Origin: Betaproteobacteria bacterium
GTDB lineage: Bacteria > Pseudomonadota > Gammaproteobacteria > Burkholderiales > Burkholderiaceae_D
NCBI GenBank assembly: GCA_025362735.1
Contig: JANYFL010000036.1
Location: 1 to 64,000, forward strand
Length of the DNA: 64,000 nucleotides
Reading direction: 5' to 3'
Under the pieces are notes generated by a model that worked only from the letters and a program-made list of their open reading frames with translations, was not told the DNA's origin and made no database searches. Positions 56,029 to 64,000 of the stretch are shown here, one piece after another. The translations under genes and the position numbers were made by a program. Numbering within the stretch: position 1 is the first letter of the stretch; each line of letters begins with the position of its first letter.

Positions 56029-58167
56029 ATGTTTAATAAAGTGACCAAAACCTTCCAGTACGGCCAGCATCAGGTCACGCTGGAAACCGGCGAGATTGCG
56101 CGTCAGGCCAGTGGCGCCGTTGTTGTGACCGTAGAAGATACCGTTTTGCTGGCAACTGTCGTCGCTTCCAAGAGCGCCAAGCCGGGACAGGATTTTTTCC
56201 CGCTGACCGTCGATTACATTGAGAAGACCTACGCCGCTGGCAAGATTCCTGGCGGTTTTTTCAAACGTGAAGGCAAGCCCAGCGAGAAAGAAACGCTGAC
56301 CTCGCGCCTGATTGATCGGCCCTTGCGCCCGCTGTTCCCCGAAGGTTTTTACAACGAAGTGCAGGTCATCATTCATGTGCTGTCGGTCAATCCTGAGATT
56401 GATCCTGACATTCCAGCTTTGATTGGTGCTTCTGCAGCATTGGCAATTGCCGGTATTCCTTTCGCTGGCCCAATTGGTGCGGCTCGCGTGGGTTACGCCA
56501 ATGGTCAGTACATCTTGAATCCAACGCGCACTCAGCTGACTACATCACAGCTCGACCTCGTCGTTGCCGGTACTGAACAAGCTGTGCTGATGGTGGAGTC
56601 GGAAGCGCAGCAGCTGAACGAAGAAATCATGCTCGGCGCCGTGGTGTTTGGCCACGACCAGATGCAAGCGGCGATCAACGCGATTCACGATCTGGTGCGT
56701 GATGCGGGCAAGCCCGAATGGGATTGGCAGCCTGCGCCGAAGAACGAGGCGCTGATGCATCGCGTGGCGCATTTTGCCGAGGCTGACATGCGCGCCGCGT
56801 ATCAGACCAAGGAAAAGCAATCGCGTAGCCAGCAGCTCAAGCAGCTCAATGCTAGCGTACTGAGCAAACTGACTGAAGAAGCAGCCAGTATCGGTGGTGT
56901 AGCACCTGACGCTGTCGAAGTTGGCAACATGATGTTCGACCTCGAAGCCAAGATTGTTCGTTCGCAAATTCTCGATGGCGAACCGCGTATCGATGGTCGT
57001 GACACACGTACCGTGCGTCCGATCTCCATCCGCACCGGCGCACTGCCGCGGACTCACGGCTCGGCCTTGTTCACCCGTGGCGAAACTCAAGCACTGGTCA
57101 TTGCCACGCTGGGCACGGCACGCGACGAGCAACGCATTGATTCCATCATGGGTGAATACACCGATGGCTTCATGCTCCACTACAACATGCCACCGTTTGC
57201 GACTGGCGAAACGGGCCGCGTAGGTACACCGAAGCGCCGCGAAATCGGGCACGGACGTCTCGCCAAGCGCGCACTGATTGCCTGCCTGCCCTCCAAGGAA
57301 GAGTTCAGTTACTCGATTCGTCTGGTATCGGAAATCACCGAATCGAATGGCTCGTCGTCGATGGCTTCGGTCTGCGGCGGCTGCCTCGCGCTGATGGACG
57401 CTGGTGTGCCAATGAAAGCGCACGTCGCCGGGATCGCCATGGGCCTGATCAAGGAAGGCGGCAAGTTCGCCGTGCTGACCGACATTCTCGGCGACGAAGA
57501 TCACCTTGGCGACATGGACTTCAAGGTGGCGGGTACCGTCAACGGCATCACCGCGCTGCAGATGGACATCAAGATTCAGGGCATCACCAAGGAAATCATG
57601 CAGGTCGCACTGGCGCAAGCCCAGGAAGCTCGCATGCACATCCTCGGCAAGATGCAGGAAGCCGTACCGCACAACAAGACCGAGCTGTCCGACTTTGCGC
57701 CGCGTCTGATCACCATCAAGATCAATCCCGAAAAGATCCGCGATGTGATCGGCAAGGGGGGGGCAACGATTCGCGCGCTGACCGAGGAAACCGGCACGCA
57801 GATCGACATTTCTGACGACGGCATGGTCACCATTGCTTCGGTGGATGCGGCTGCAGGTGAAGCCGCCAAAAAGCGCATTCAGGACATCACCGCGGAAGTC
57901 GAAGTCGGCACGATCTACGAAGGTACAGTGCTCAAGCTGCTCGACTTTGGTGCCATCGTTCAGGTGCTGCCCGGCAAGGATGGTCTGTTGCATATCAGCC
58001 AGATTGCTCAGGAGCGGGTCAATGCCGTGGCCGACTATCTGAAAGAAGGGCAGATTGTGCGCGTCAAGGTTTTAGAGGCCGATGACAAGGGCCGTCTGCG
58101 TCTGTCGATGAAGGCTGCGGCTGAGGCATCTGCTGTACCGGTTCAGACTGAAGAAGTCCCGGCGTAA
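56029..58167 (+). CDS. pnp: Polyribonucleotide nucleotidyltransferase
   Basis: PNPase degrades RNA 3' to 5' by phosphorolysis and is a core of the degradosome. The 712-residue protein has two RNase PH-like domains (about 10-225 and 305-545), with [21 protein letters not shown] and [20 protein letters not shown] active-site parts, then a KH domain ([16 protein letters not shown]) and an S1 domain ([20 protein letters not shown]). It starts with AAAGGAAA-type ribosome binding. A strong terminator ends the rpsO-pnp operon. Confidence 0.98.
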   Translation: MFNKVTKTFQYGQHQVTLETGEIARQASGAVVVTVEDTVLLATVVASKSAKPGQDFFPLTVDYIEKTYAAGKIPGGFFKREGKPSEKETLTSRLIDRPLRPLFPEGFYNEVQVIIHVLSVNPEIDPDIPALIGASAALAIAGIPFAGPIGAARVGYANGQYILNPTRTQLTTSQLDLVVAGTEQAVLMVESEAQQLNEEIMLGAVVFGHDQMQAAINAIHDLVRDAGKPEWDWQPAPKNEALMHRVAHFAEADMRAAYQTKEKQSRSQQLKQLNASVLSKLTEEAASIGGVAPDAVEVGNMMFDLEAKIVRSQILDGEPRIDGRDTRTVRPISIRTGALPRTHGSALFTRGETQALVIATLGTARDEQRIDSIMGEYTDGFMLHYNMPPFATGETGRVGTPKRREIGHGRLAKRALIACLPSKEEFSYSIRLVSEITESNGSSSMASVCGGCLALMDAGVPMKAHVAGIAMGLIKEGGKFAVLTDILGDEDHLGDMDFKVAGTVNGITALQMDIKIQGITKEIMQVALAQAQEARMHILGKMQEAVPHNKTELSDFAPRLITIKINPEKIRDVIGKGGATIRALTEETGTQIDISDDGMVTIASVDAAAGEAAKKRIQDITAEVEVGTIYEGTVLKLLDFGAIVQVLPGKDGLLHISQIAQERVNAVADYLKEGQIVRVKVLEADDKGRLRLSMKAAAEASAVPVQTEEVPA

Positions 58168-58185
58168 TTTAATTTGCTATAAATC

Positions 58186-58217
58186 AAAGCCGCATGGTGC
58201 AAACCGTGCGGCTTTTT
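58186..58217 (+). terminator. Rho-independent terminator of pnp
   Basis: An 11-bp stem (58188-58198 with 58203-58213, one G-U pair) with a GCAA tetraloop is followed by six T. The hairpin is nearly the same sequence as the terminator at 367-401. Confidence 0.92.
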
Positions 58218-58241
58218 TGGTTTGCCAAACTAGAGTATTGA

Positions 58242-58751
58242 TTAAGGTCCGTTCCGCACTAAGCGAACATGGAGGCCATTATTGCGCGTGAAAAGGCTGA
58301 CCGCGCCATCGTAAAACCCGACAAACCAAGCAATAGCATTTGGACCCGAGTTAGGTGATGAAGTCCAGTACCATACATCCACTGCGGTATTTGGAAATGC
58401 AGTGCTATCCAAGGCGGGGTTAATACAGTGGTGATCCACAATGCTGGCAAGTTCTCTAACATTGGGCAAGCGCCAAGGGCTTTGACTTTTAGCATAAGTC
58501 AAGGCCTGTTCATGATTATAGGTAGTTGCGCTGCCACTACAGCTAGTACCGTTCCAAACTAGCCCTGCAATACAGCGCTGCCAGATCAGACCAGTTGTGC
58601 TGTCGCTGACTTCGCTGCCAATTGCAGAATAAGTGTAGCGTCCTGTATTTAAACAGATTTGGGCATCTGCTAAATTCGGCATTCCTAAACTCAACAGCCC
58701 GTAAATGGCAGCAAGACTCAAAAGAATTTTATTAGAGGGGCGTCTCAACAT
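58242..58751 (-). CDS. Exported DUF1566-domain protein
   Basis: This 169-residue protein has a signal peptide ending in LADAQ and one DUF1566 (Lcl C-terminal-like) domain: SDSTTGLIWQRC, WRLPNVRELASIVDH, FPNTAVDVWYWTSSP and HVRLVR. DUF1566 domains are found in fimbrial-tip and surface proteins and share a fold with Lcl adhesins. It is 43 bases after the larger DUF1566-PKD gene, on the same strand, and its C-terminal half is similar to the end of that protein, so the two may have arisen by duplication. The role is unknown. Confidence 0.78.
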   Translation of the reverse strand: MLRRPSNKILLSLAAIYGLLSLGMPNLADAQICLNTGRYTYSAIGSEVSDSTTGLIWQRCIAGLVWNGTSCSGSATTYNHEQALTYAKSQSPWRLPNVRELASIVDHHCINPALDSTAFPNTAVDVWYWTSSPNSGPNAIAWFVGFYDGAVSLFTRNNGLHVRLVRNGP

Positions 58752-58794
58752 GAAAACTCTCTTTCTGTTAGGAAAGTAATGAACGATTACCGGC

Positions 58795-61029
58795 TTAACG
58801 CACCAAGCGCACATGATGATCGATAGCATATCGGCCATCAGAACCCGAATTGCCAGAAGTGAAATTGACATACCAACCAGCACCGTTATTGGATAGATCA
58901 GGTGATGATGTCCAGTAATAATAGGCTGGTGTATTGGGGAACCAGGCGGCATCAATTGATGCTAAGGGATACGCGCCGTAGTCAACGATGCTTTGCAACT
59001 CATCGACTGTGGGCATGCGCCAATCTCGGTGGCCGCAGAAGCCTGTCACATTTACGGTAGCAACATATCCATAAGTATTTGTTGAAGCGTACATTTGGGC
59101 GGTGGTGCCATAGTAGCGGTCATCAAAATTCGAGAAGCGAGCGCTGCCACTTTTGTTTTCCCACATCAAACCAGTAAGGTTGTCCTTAGTACAGCCCCAA
59201 TTGTTGCTTGCATTCCCCACACTCGGGTTTGCCGGACATGTGCCGCTGCCAGCCAGATCTCCGTTGTTACATACTTTCGTATAGCTGAAGCCCAGCTTAC
59301 CGTCTGTATTGCTATTGGTCGCTGGATTGGCGTCGCGCCCAAGCATGCCATCTTGCTGGTTATTCAAGGTCAGTGCCCCTGCACTGCTGCAACTCACCAA
59401 GGCATCACTACCCGCCTGATAACACTGGCTTGCGGTTATGCCGGTGTCATTAAGTAGATTAAGAGTTACCGGCGGACTGGTAGTCACTACAATCGTTTGT
59501 GTGATTGTGCCGGTGCGGCTCAGGTTATCGGTCACAGTCAAACGCACTGTGTAATTGCCAGCGGCACTGTAACTATGCGTGACAGCCGTTGAACTCGCTG
59601 AAGTCTGTCCGTCCCCAAAATCCCACGCATAGCTGACGATCTGCCCCGCAGGCGCATTGCTTGCGGATGGATCAAAGCTGACCGTTTGATTGATCTGGGC
59701 ACTGCCTGGGTTTGCGGTAAATGCCGCGACAGGCGGTGGTGGCGCCGCTGTAACGGTAATCGTTTGTGTTGTGGATTTGGTCTGATTTAGGTTATCTGTC
59801 ACGGTTAAACTTACCGTATACATACCCGCTGCGGCATAGGTATGGCTAACCGTCGTGGCGCTTAATGTAGATTGGATTTGATTGTCGCCAAAATTCCACG
59901 CGTAATTGATTATCTGCCCAAAGGGAGCAGTACTCGCAGCAGGGTTAAAGCTGACCGGTTGGTTTATCTGAACACTGCTTGCGCTTGGAGTGAATGCCGC
60001 AACTGGGGCTGTGACATTGGGTAGCAACTCAAATAAGGAATCATCCAGATGGGTTTTCAATGTTGTGGATAAAGATAGCCCACTACCTGTATCTTTATCC
60101 GTCTGACTCATGTAGACACTGGTAAAGCTATGGTACTGAACACAATCAAAATAATCCGTGAAACTTGTAAGACATACAAGATTTCTGGGCGCTACATTTA
60201 TGTTTATGGAGAGTGGCGCGAAAAAATTTGATAGTAATCTTTGGGCCGAAGCAAAGAGTCTGATTGCATTATCTAAATTGATCCTCATATAGCGCCCTCC
60301 AAAATTGCTGGGAGGCAATGACGGCGGACTAGAGTAGGAGACAGGTGCAACACTAACAATACGAACATTTTGTCTTAATAAATTTCCCTTGCCTGTATAA
60401 ACCAAATAGGCATATGCGGCTTCAGTTACGAAGTTGCCTTGCGAATGGGAAACCAGCAGAACTTTCTTCCCGGCATCAAGGCTTCGCATAATGGCCTGCT
60501 GAAGTTTATAGGCAGGTCCATACACCGCAGTAATTGTTTCTGTGTTCTGCTTATTTACGGCAAATTGTCCTGCATAGTGCTTCCCAAGGTAATAGAGATA
60601 CAGATCACCTGTCCTGTTATCAGAATTAATCGATGCAGCATTTAGAGCCCCATCACTAATCGCGGCTTGAACATTTAGTTCAGCCACATCAGATACAAGA
60701 TCAGGTACAACACTTGAAATAATGCGGCGATACCAGTTCGATGAAGATTGCTGAGCTCCTTTGTTGTTGTAAATAAAAAAACTGTAAGCCTGTCCTCCGA
60801 GATTAATAAAGTTTGTTTGAGCGACAGCATCGTTATAAAGTTTGGTATTCGATTCACAGGCAGCAGCAGGTGAATTCTGTATGCCATTTACAAAGATCAC
60901 ATGAATAGGTGCGTTGAGATTGCCATGTTCATGCACGCAAGAAGCAGCTTGAGCATTGTGCAAAAAGGTAATGGTTGCAATCAGTACCTGAAAAAATAAT
61001 TTACTCAATGAAAGACGGCCAGTACTCAT
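58795..61029 (-). CDS. Exported protein with lipase-like, PKD and DUF1566 domains
   Basis: This 744-residue protein has four parts. A signal peptide ends in NAQAAS. Residues 35-310 are an alpha/beta-hydrolase-like domain with LLVSHSQGN as nucleophile motif (SHSQG in place of GxSxG). Two PKD domains follow (about 345-430 and 435-525), each with WNFGDN/WDFGDG. The last 200 residues are a DUF1566 domain with LTGLMWENKS, WRMPTVDELQSIVDY and YYWTSSP. So it should be a secreted or surface protein. Its ATG overlaps the stop of the upstream lipoprotein gene (ATGA), showing coupled translation. Confidence 0.82.
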   Translation of the reverse strand: MSTGRLSLSKLFFQVLIATITFLHNAQAASCVHEHGNLNAPIHVIFVNGIQNSPAAACESNTKLYNDAVAQTNFINLGGQAYSFFIYNNKGAQQSSSNWYRRIISSVVPDLVSDVAELNVQAAISDGALNAASINSDNRTGDLYLYYLGKHYAGQFAVNKQNTETITAVYGPAYKLQQAIMRSLDAGKKVLLVSHSQGNFVTEAAYAYLVYTGKGNLLRQNVRIVSVAPVSYSSPPSLPPSNFGGRYMRINLDNAIRLFASAQRLLSNFFAPLSININVAPRNLVCLTSFTDYFDCVQYHSFTSVYMSQTDKDTGSGLSLSTTLKTHLDDSLFELLPNVTAPVAAFTPSASSVQINQPVSFNPAASTAPFGQIINYAWNFGDNQIQSTLSATTVSHTYAAAGMYTVSLTVTDNLNQTKSTTQTITVTAAPPPPVAAFTANPGSAQINQTVSFDPSASNAPAGQIVSYAWDFGDGQTSASSTAVTHSYSAAGNYTVRLTVTDNLSRTGTITQTIVVTTSPPVTLNLLNDTGITASQCYQAGSDALVSCSSAGALTLNNQQDGMLGRDANPATNSNTDGKLGFSYTKVCNNGDLAGSGTCPANPSVGNASNNWGCTKDNLTGLMWENKSGSARFSNFDDRYYGTTAQMYASTNTYGYVATVNVTGFCGHRDWRMPTVDELQSIVDYGAYPLASIDAAWFPNTPAYYYWTSSPDLSNNGAGWYVNFTSGNSGSDGRYAIDHHVRLVR

Positions 61030-61535
61030 AGCGAGCACCCCGGCAATTCATCGCTGGAAAACGTGCCGACACTGCCAAGCATTGCGCCAAAGGCAACTTG
61101 TCGGTCATCAGTATTGGTTGTTACCTGCGCAATGGTGTCGTAACTCTGTGTATTCTCAGTTGCAGCGACGCGATTATTTTCTGCGCAGAGTGAATTGCTG
61201 ATTGCCTGCAAGGCTTCCGCTTTTGTCCAGCTTGACTTAACGATGGTGGCCTGGAAAACGCGGGCAAGCGCCAGACTTTGATTAAATTCGGTTTGACTTG
61301 CCGAGCGGGAGGCAATGCTGCGTTCGACCTCGTCTCGAACTCCGTTTTGATTAGCATCAACACCTGCCAATGTTGCTGACGCTGCACTGCCCGGGTCAGG
61401 TGGAACAACAATGCCATTGATGGTCTCAACACCATTTACGGTCTTCGACCCACCGCTCCCGCCGCCACCACAAGCAGATAAGAAAAAACAGAAAACCAGT
61501 ATGAGCTTGCGTGTTGTATTTGTTATTTTTGCCAT
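61026..61535 (-). CDS. Lipoprotein with calcium-type DxNxNG motif
   Basis: This 169-residue protein has a signal peptide with lipobox LSAC, then a Gly-rich linker (GGGGSGGS) and a short segment GVDANQNGVRDEVE near residue 60, a DxNxNGxxD calcium-binding loop like those in dockerins and thrombospondin type 3 repeats. The rest is helical. It is followed at once by the PKD-DUF1566 gene with an ATGA overlap, so the two probably work together. No family name can be given. Confidence 0.72.
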   Translation of the reverse strand: MAKITNTTRKLILVFCFFLSACGGGGSGGSKTVNGVETINGIVVPPDPGSAASATLAGVDANQNGVRDEVERSIASRSASQTEFNQSLALARVFQATIVKSSWTKAEALQAISNSLCAENNRVAATENTQSYDTIAQVTTNTDDRQVAFGAMLGSVGTFSSDELPGCSL

Positions 61536-61682
61536 GATTTAACTCTGGTTGAGTATTTTTTCTACTGGCCTATTGGCTCAATTTAGCCAGCAAGCCACTA
61601 CGTTTTTTACTGACAGATTTTCTGAAAGTTGCAATCGACCGATGTCGCATGACTTAACTTGTCCACATGACAGGCAAGTACC

Positions 61683-61976
61683 TCAGTCATACTTTTCGGC
61701 CCAAGTGGAATCTCCCGTGCAAAAAAAGACGATTGCTTCCAAGACGGCAATGATTGCCGGTATAAAAGTCCAGCAAAGCAATAGATAAAAAATTCCCCAC
61801 CATTGCCCCAAATAAAATCTGTGCATACCAATGCCACCAAGAAAAAGGGCAAGAAATCCCGCAACCATTCTGCTTTTATTGCCCCCAATTTTTTGGTGGG
61901 CTCCGCAATGTGGACATGCTCTTGCGCTTTCATGAATTTCCTTGCCGCACCCACGGCACCAAACCATACCTGCCAT
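61683..61976 (-). CDS. Zinc-ribbon TM2-domain protein
   Basis: This 97-residue protein has an N-terminal zinc ribbon (CRGCGKEIHESARACPHCG, four Cys) and a TM2 domain with two helices: GFLALFLGGIGMHRFYLGQ and a second helix from LLLCWTFIP. TM2 proteins are small membrane proteins of unknown role. The ATG at 61976 has a good AAGGAG site. It lies 91 bases before the Pmp3-like gene in the minus direction. Confidence 0.85.
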   Translation of the reverse strand: MAGMVWCRGCGKEIHESARACPHCGAHQKIGGNKSRMVAGFLALFLGGIGMHRFYLGQWWGIFYLLLCWTFIPAIIAVLEAIVFFCTGDSTWAEKYD

Positions 61977-62067
61977 TTTTTCTCCTTATTCTTTCAGATA
62001 ACCAAATGAACGAAGTTAATGGCTATGTTTCTGGCTCAGTTTCCTATGAGTTTGCCAAGTGTGTTAC

Positions 62068-62262
62068 CTACTTCGATGCAGAAATAGATTTCGCAATTTT
62101 TTTGTCGGTGTTGTACTGGCTCAAGGCGTAAACCGACCAAATTGTGGCAGGAATCCATCCTATTAATGTGATTTGCAGAATCAGACAAACAATCCCAGAA
62201 ATGGGTCTGCCAATGGTAAAGAATGTCAAAAAAGGAAAAAACAGTGAAAGAATAAGGCGCAT
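62068..62262 (-). CDS. Pmp3/UPF0057-like small membrane protein
   Basis: This 64-residue protein has two hydrophobic helices and resembles the Pmp3/YqaE family: FFPFLTFFTIGRPISGIVC and LILQITLIGWIPATIWSVYAL. Family members respond to salt or membrane stress. AGGAG lies nine bases before the ATG at 62262. A run of ten G at 62347-62356 lies about 85 bases upstream. Confidence 0.75.
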   Translation of the reverse strand: MRLILSLFFPFLTFFTIGRPISGIVCLILQITLIGWIPATIWSVYALSQYNTDKKIAKSISASK

Positions 62263-62346
62263 ATATGAATCTCCTGGATGTGATGTTTGAGTAATTCTTG
62301 TTCTGGATGTTCTGCCACCGCTATTTGAGTGAACACGACCGCTTCT

Positions 62347-62356
62347 GGGGGGGGGG
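62347..62356. repeat. Poly-G tract (10 G)
   Basis: Ten consecutive G lie upstream of the Pmp3-like gene and between that gene and the next lipoprotein gene. Such tracts can change length and alter expression, but this one is outside any coding frame. It may also be a sequencing soft spot. Confidence 0.6.
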
Positions 62357-62484
62357 CTCAATCTGGGTGCCCGGCATCACCAATCGCCGAATTAACCCCC
62401 GCCCTTTCCAAGATGGTGAATGACCTTTAGAGAAGAAACGGGGGTATTCGATTGTTAGCTAGCCCGTTTTTTCTTTGCAGGTCA

Positions 62485-62793
62485 CTATCGCTCAGTGCAA
62501 CTAACTCTGTCCTGGCCAATAGGCTTTCCCTCCGCGCCAAGTCCTGCTAAAGAAACGTCGCAGATAAATTTCTTTTTGCGAGCGGTATCGACAAAGTAGC
62601 GATAATTGGTCCTTCCAAAGCCCTCCTCGGCGGCGAACTTTTGGACATTGGAAATGGTTATTTCGTCAATCGATCCAACACCAATATAGTCTTTTGCAAC
62701 GCGCGCCAGAGTCACGTTGTCAGCGCTGCGTGGTGTTGCACATGCCGTCAATACCAGAGAAATAAACAAGACTAAAAAGTTTTTTAATTTCAT
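62485..62793 (-). CDS. Small predicted lipoprotein
   Basis: This 102-residue protein has a signal peptide with lipobox LTAC and a short mature domain with SIDEITISNVQKFAAEEGFG. No family is recognised. The ATG at 62793 gives a proper signal peptide; the longer frame to 62880 does not. It is in a stretch of small membrane and secreted proteins. Upstream, 62794-63037 shows no gene. Confidence 0.65.
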   Translation of the reverse strand: MKLKNFLVLFISLVLTACATPRSADNVTLARVAKDYIGVGSIDEITISNVQKFAAEEGFGRTNYRYFVDTARKKKFICDVSLAGLGAEGKPIGQDRVSCTER

Positions 62794-63037
62794 ATTGCTG
62801 TCCCTTGCCCTCAAACATGAAAAGCGCCACAGGCGAGGGTAGAACCCGTGACGATGTGCCGCCGAATTTGAAGCGGACACTGATGATGGAATGAACTGCT
62901 GATCCTGTTGCTATTGGCGAGCGACGAGTGTGGTTGCTTGGTATTTCTTTGTGTCGATTTTCATTTGTTGTCCTTATTATTTAACCGAGTACGGCAACTC
63001 GCGACGAACCAAAAATTTATTGGGGTGGCGAATATTA

Positions 63038-63065
63038 TAACGTTTACGTTATGGTGTAAACGTTA
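63038..63065. promoter_or_regulatory. Palindromic operator of the XRE regulator
   Basis: TAACGTTTAC (63038-63047) and GTAAACGTTA (63056-63065) are perfect inverted 10-base half-sites with an 8-base spacer. A TATTATAA promoter-like sequence is directly before and overlapping. It lies 23 bases before the regulator ATG at 63089, so the XRE protein probably binds here to control its own gene. Confidence 0.72.
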
Positions 63066-63088
63066 TGCCATACCCATGCTTTGTGGGT

Positions 63089-63349
63089 ATGGCAAGGCGA
63101 AAATCGATTACCTCTTCACAAGCGTTTGGTATTGCGCTAAAGCGATTCCGTGCCAAGAAGGGAATTACGCAAGAGGATTTGGCTCATAAGTCAGAGATCA
63201 GTCTGACTTCACTCGCGAGAATTGAAACCGGTGCTCATGGCACCCGTCTGGACACTATTCTTAAATTGGCAAATGGCTTGGAAATTTCTGCGAGCGCTTT
63301 GATAAAGGAGTGCGAAGATATTTTAGGAGGCGATCCAACTGGGGCTTAA
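63089..63349 (+). CDS. XRE-family transcription regulator
   Basis: This 86-residue protein is a helix-turn-helix regulator: ALKRFRAKKGITQEDLAHKS then SLTSLARIETGAHGTRLDTILKLANGLEI. It has no extra domain, like small autorepressors and antitoxins of the HigA type. An upstream in-frame ATG at 63065 overlaps the operator, so the start is not certain. No toxin gene is next to it; it lies upstream of the quinone oxidoreductase gene by 240 bases without an open frame of note between. Confidence 0.82.
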   Translation: MARRKSITSSQAFGIALKRFRAKKGITQEDLAHKSEISLTSLARIETGAHGTRLDTILKLANGLEISASALIKECEDILGGDPTGA

Positions 63350-63589
63350 ACAAGAAGAACAGAAGTGGGCTGGCTTTGATGGACAAATACAAGATACGTG
63401 GCGCCCAGACCAACAAGCTTGTGAGCGTTTGAGACTTCCAGGCGGAAATGTCTAGCCTCGCTTCGACCGTCATCTCGCCAGCGCTGCTTCGCAATAAAGC
63501 CCTGTGCCCTTTGCGCTTTTGCAAAGGTTATATTTGGAAGGCATTCTCCAATGCCCCGGTAAAATAGGTGCTTTAAATAAGGGGCAAGC

Positions 63590-64000
63590 ATGATTTTGAC
63601 CATGAAAGCCGTAGAAATTCGTCAGCCCGGTGGGCCGGAAGTGCTGGTTGTCTGCGAGCGACCCCGGCCAGTGCTCAAGCCGGGTGAGGTGCTCATCAAG
63701 GTTGCGGCCGCAGGTATCAATCGTCCCGATGTTCTACAGCGCACGGGCAATTATCCGGTGCCGCCCGGTGCTTCCGATCTGCCGGGACTTGAAGTGGCCG
63801 GCGTTCTCGTCGAAGGCGAATTGGAAGGTTCGGGATTCAAGCTGGGAGATCGGATTTGCGCCTTGACGCCAGGGGGCGGTTATGCCGAGTACTGTTCTGC
63901 GCCATTGGAACAATGTTTGCCCGTGCCCCAAGGGCTGAGCGATATTGAAGCGGCATCCTTACCGGAAACTTTTTTCACGGTCTGGAGCAATGTCTTTGAT
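63590..64000 (+). CDS. NAD(P)H quinone oxidoreductase, Pig3 type (partial)
   Basis: This frame is open to the end of the window (137 codons), so the gene is cut off. The N-terminal part matches zinc-free MDR-type quinone oxidoreductases: MKAVEIRQPGGPEVL, VAAAGINRPDVLQR and SDLPGLEVAGVLVEG. The ATG at 63590 has AAGGGG five bases upstream; the ATG at 63602 gives the same protein without four residues. In Burkholderiales this gene lies after rpsO-pnp and before tpiA. Confidence 0.9.
   Translation, partial: MILTMKAVEIRQPGGPEVLVVCERPRPVLKPGEVLIKVAAAGINRPDVLQRTGNYPVPPGASDLPGLEVAGVLVEGELEGSGFKLGDRICALTPGGGYAEYCSAPLEQCLPVPQGLSDIEAASLPETFFTVWSNVFD

Noticed and set aside
56545-57993. A 482-codon open frame on the minus strand within pnp.
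   Set aside because: It is antisense to highly conserved PNPase sequence. Its His/Asp/Arg-rich content is what the reverse strand of such a gene gives.
62347-62356. The ten-G tract as a phase-variation switch.
   Set aside because: It is not inside a coding frame and not at promoter spacing that I can define, so no switch can be claimed; kept only as a repeat.
63346-63603. Minus-strand frames between the XRE gene and the quinone oxidoreductase gene.
   Set aside because: No ribosome site, no recognisable domain, and they overlap the start region of the oxidoreductase gene.
1-64000. tRNA genes, rRNA genes, CRISPR arrays, intact insertion sequences, prophage.
   Set aside because: None could be found by eye: no GGTTCGA-type T-loop in a cloverleaf context, no regular direct repeats with spacers, and no transposase or integrase frame.

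Overview
The window reads as chromosome of a betaproteobacterium, most likely in the Burkholderiales. The evidence is gene order and protein type: rpsO-pnp followed by a Pig3-type quinone oxidoreductase, a pmbA/darP/mog block, an HDAC-etfB-etfA-acyl-CoA dehydrogenase block, a MutL that keeps the endonuclease motif (so probably no MutH), and a QueE with the CX14CX2C cluster motif described for Burkholderia. I found no rRNA or tRNA gene, no CRISPR array, no intact insertion sequence and no prophage.

Layout. 1-4090: a small lipoprotein, a FadL-type porin, miaA and a Bcr-type exporter. 4335-7790: mutL and a diguanylate cyclase whose N-terminus matches the plant ethylene-receptor (ETR1) binding domain residue for residue. 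7970-11930: a DedA protein, queE and queD, an unknown membrane-anchored protein and an FAH-family hydratase. 11970-16700: a LuxI/LuxR quorum-sensing pair, each gene preceded by a CTGTCA-N4-TGACAG box, next to a large REC-PAS-GAF-GGDEF-EAL protein. 16740-23870: amiC, tsaE, queG, lysS, a toxin-antitoxin pair and prfB with its programmed +1 frameshift. 24098-30964: a frameshifted dctA, DUF2721, recJ, an RpfE-like gene, lolC and lolD.

30965-35000 is a small accessory stretch with an AbrB/PIN toxin-antitoxin pair, an Mrr-type endonuclease, a mosaic of intergenic repeats and a tannase-family esterase. 35144-40438 is an mltB / TgpA transglutaminase / DUF58 / moxR operon. 40662-46509 holds a GAF-GGDEF cyclase and the HDAC, etfBA and acyl-CoA dehydrogenase genes. 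46527-51760 is mixed: DUF481, a secreted metallo-beta-lactamase-fold protein, a small unknown protein, a DedA-rhodanese fusion and a carboxylesterase. 52171-58167 is housekeeping (mog, darP, pmbA, rpsO, pnp). 58242-63349 is a poorly characterised stretch of secreted and membrane proteins (two DUF1566 proteins, one with PKD and lipase-like domains, lipoproteins, TM2 and Pmp3 proteins) and an XRE regulator with a palindromic operator. The window ends inside the quinone oxidoreductase.

Themes. Signalling is rich: three c-di-GMP proteins and one AHL system. Queuosine synthesis genes (queE, queD, queG) lie in two places. Intergenic regions are full of long inverted repeats from several families, some nested. 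The strongest lead is the ethylene-receptor-like diguanylate cyclase at 6303-7787; the second is the lux-box-flanked LuxI/LuxR pair beside an EAL protein.
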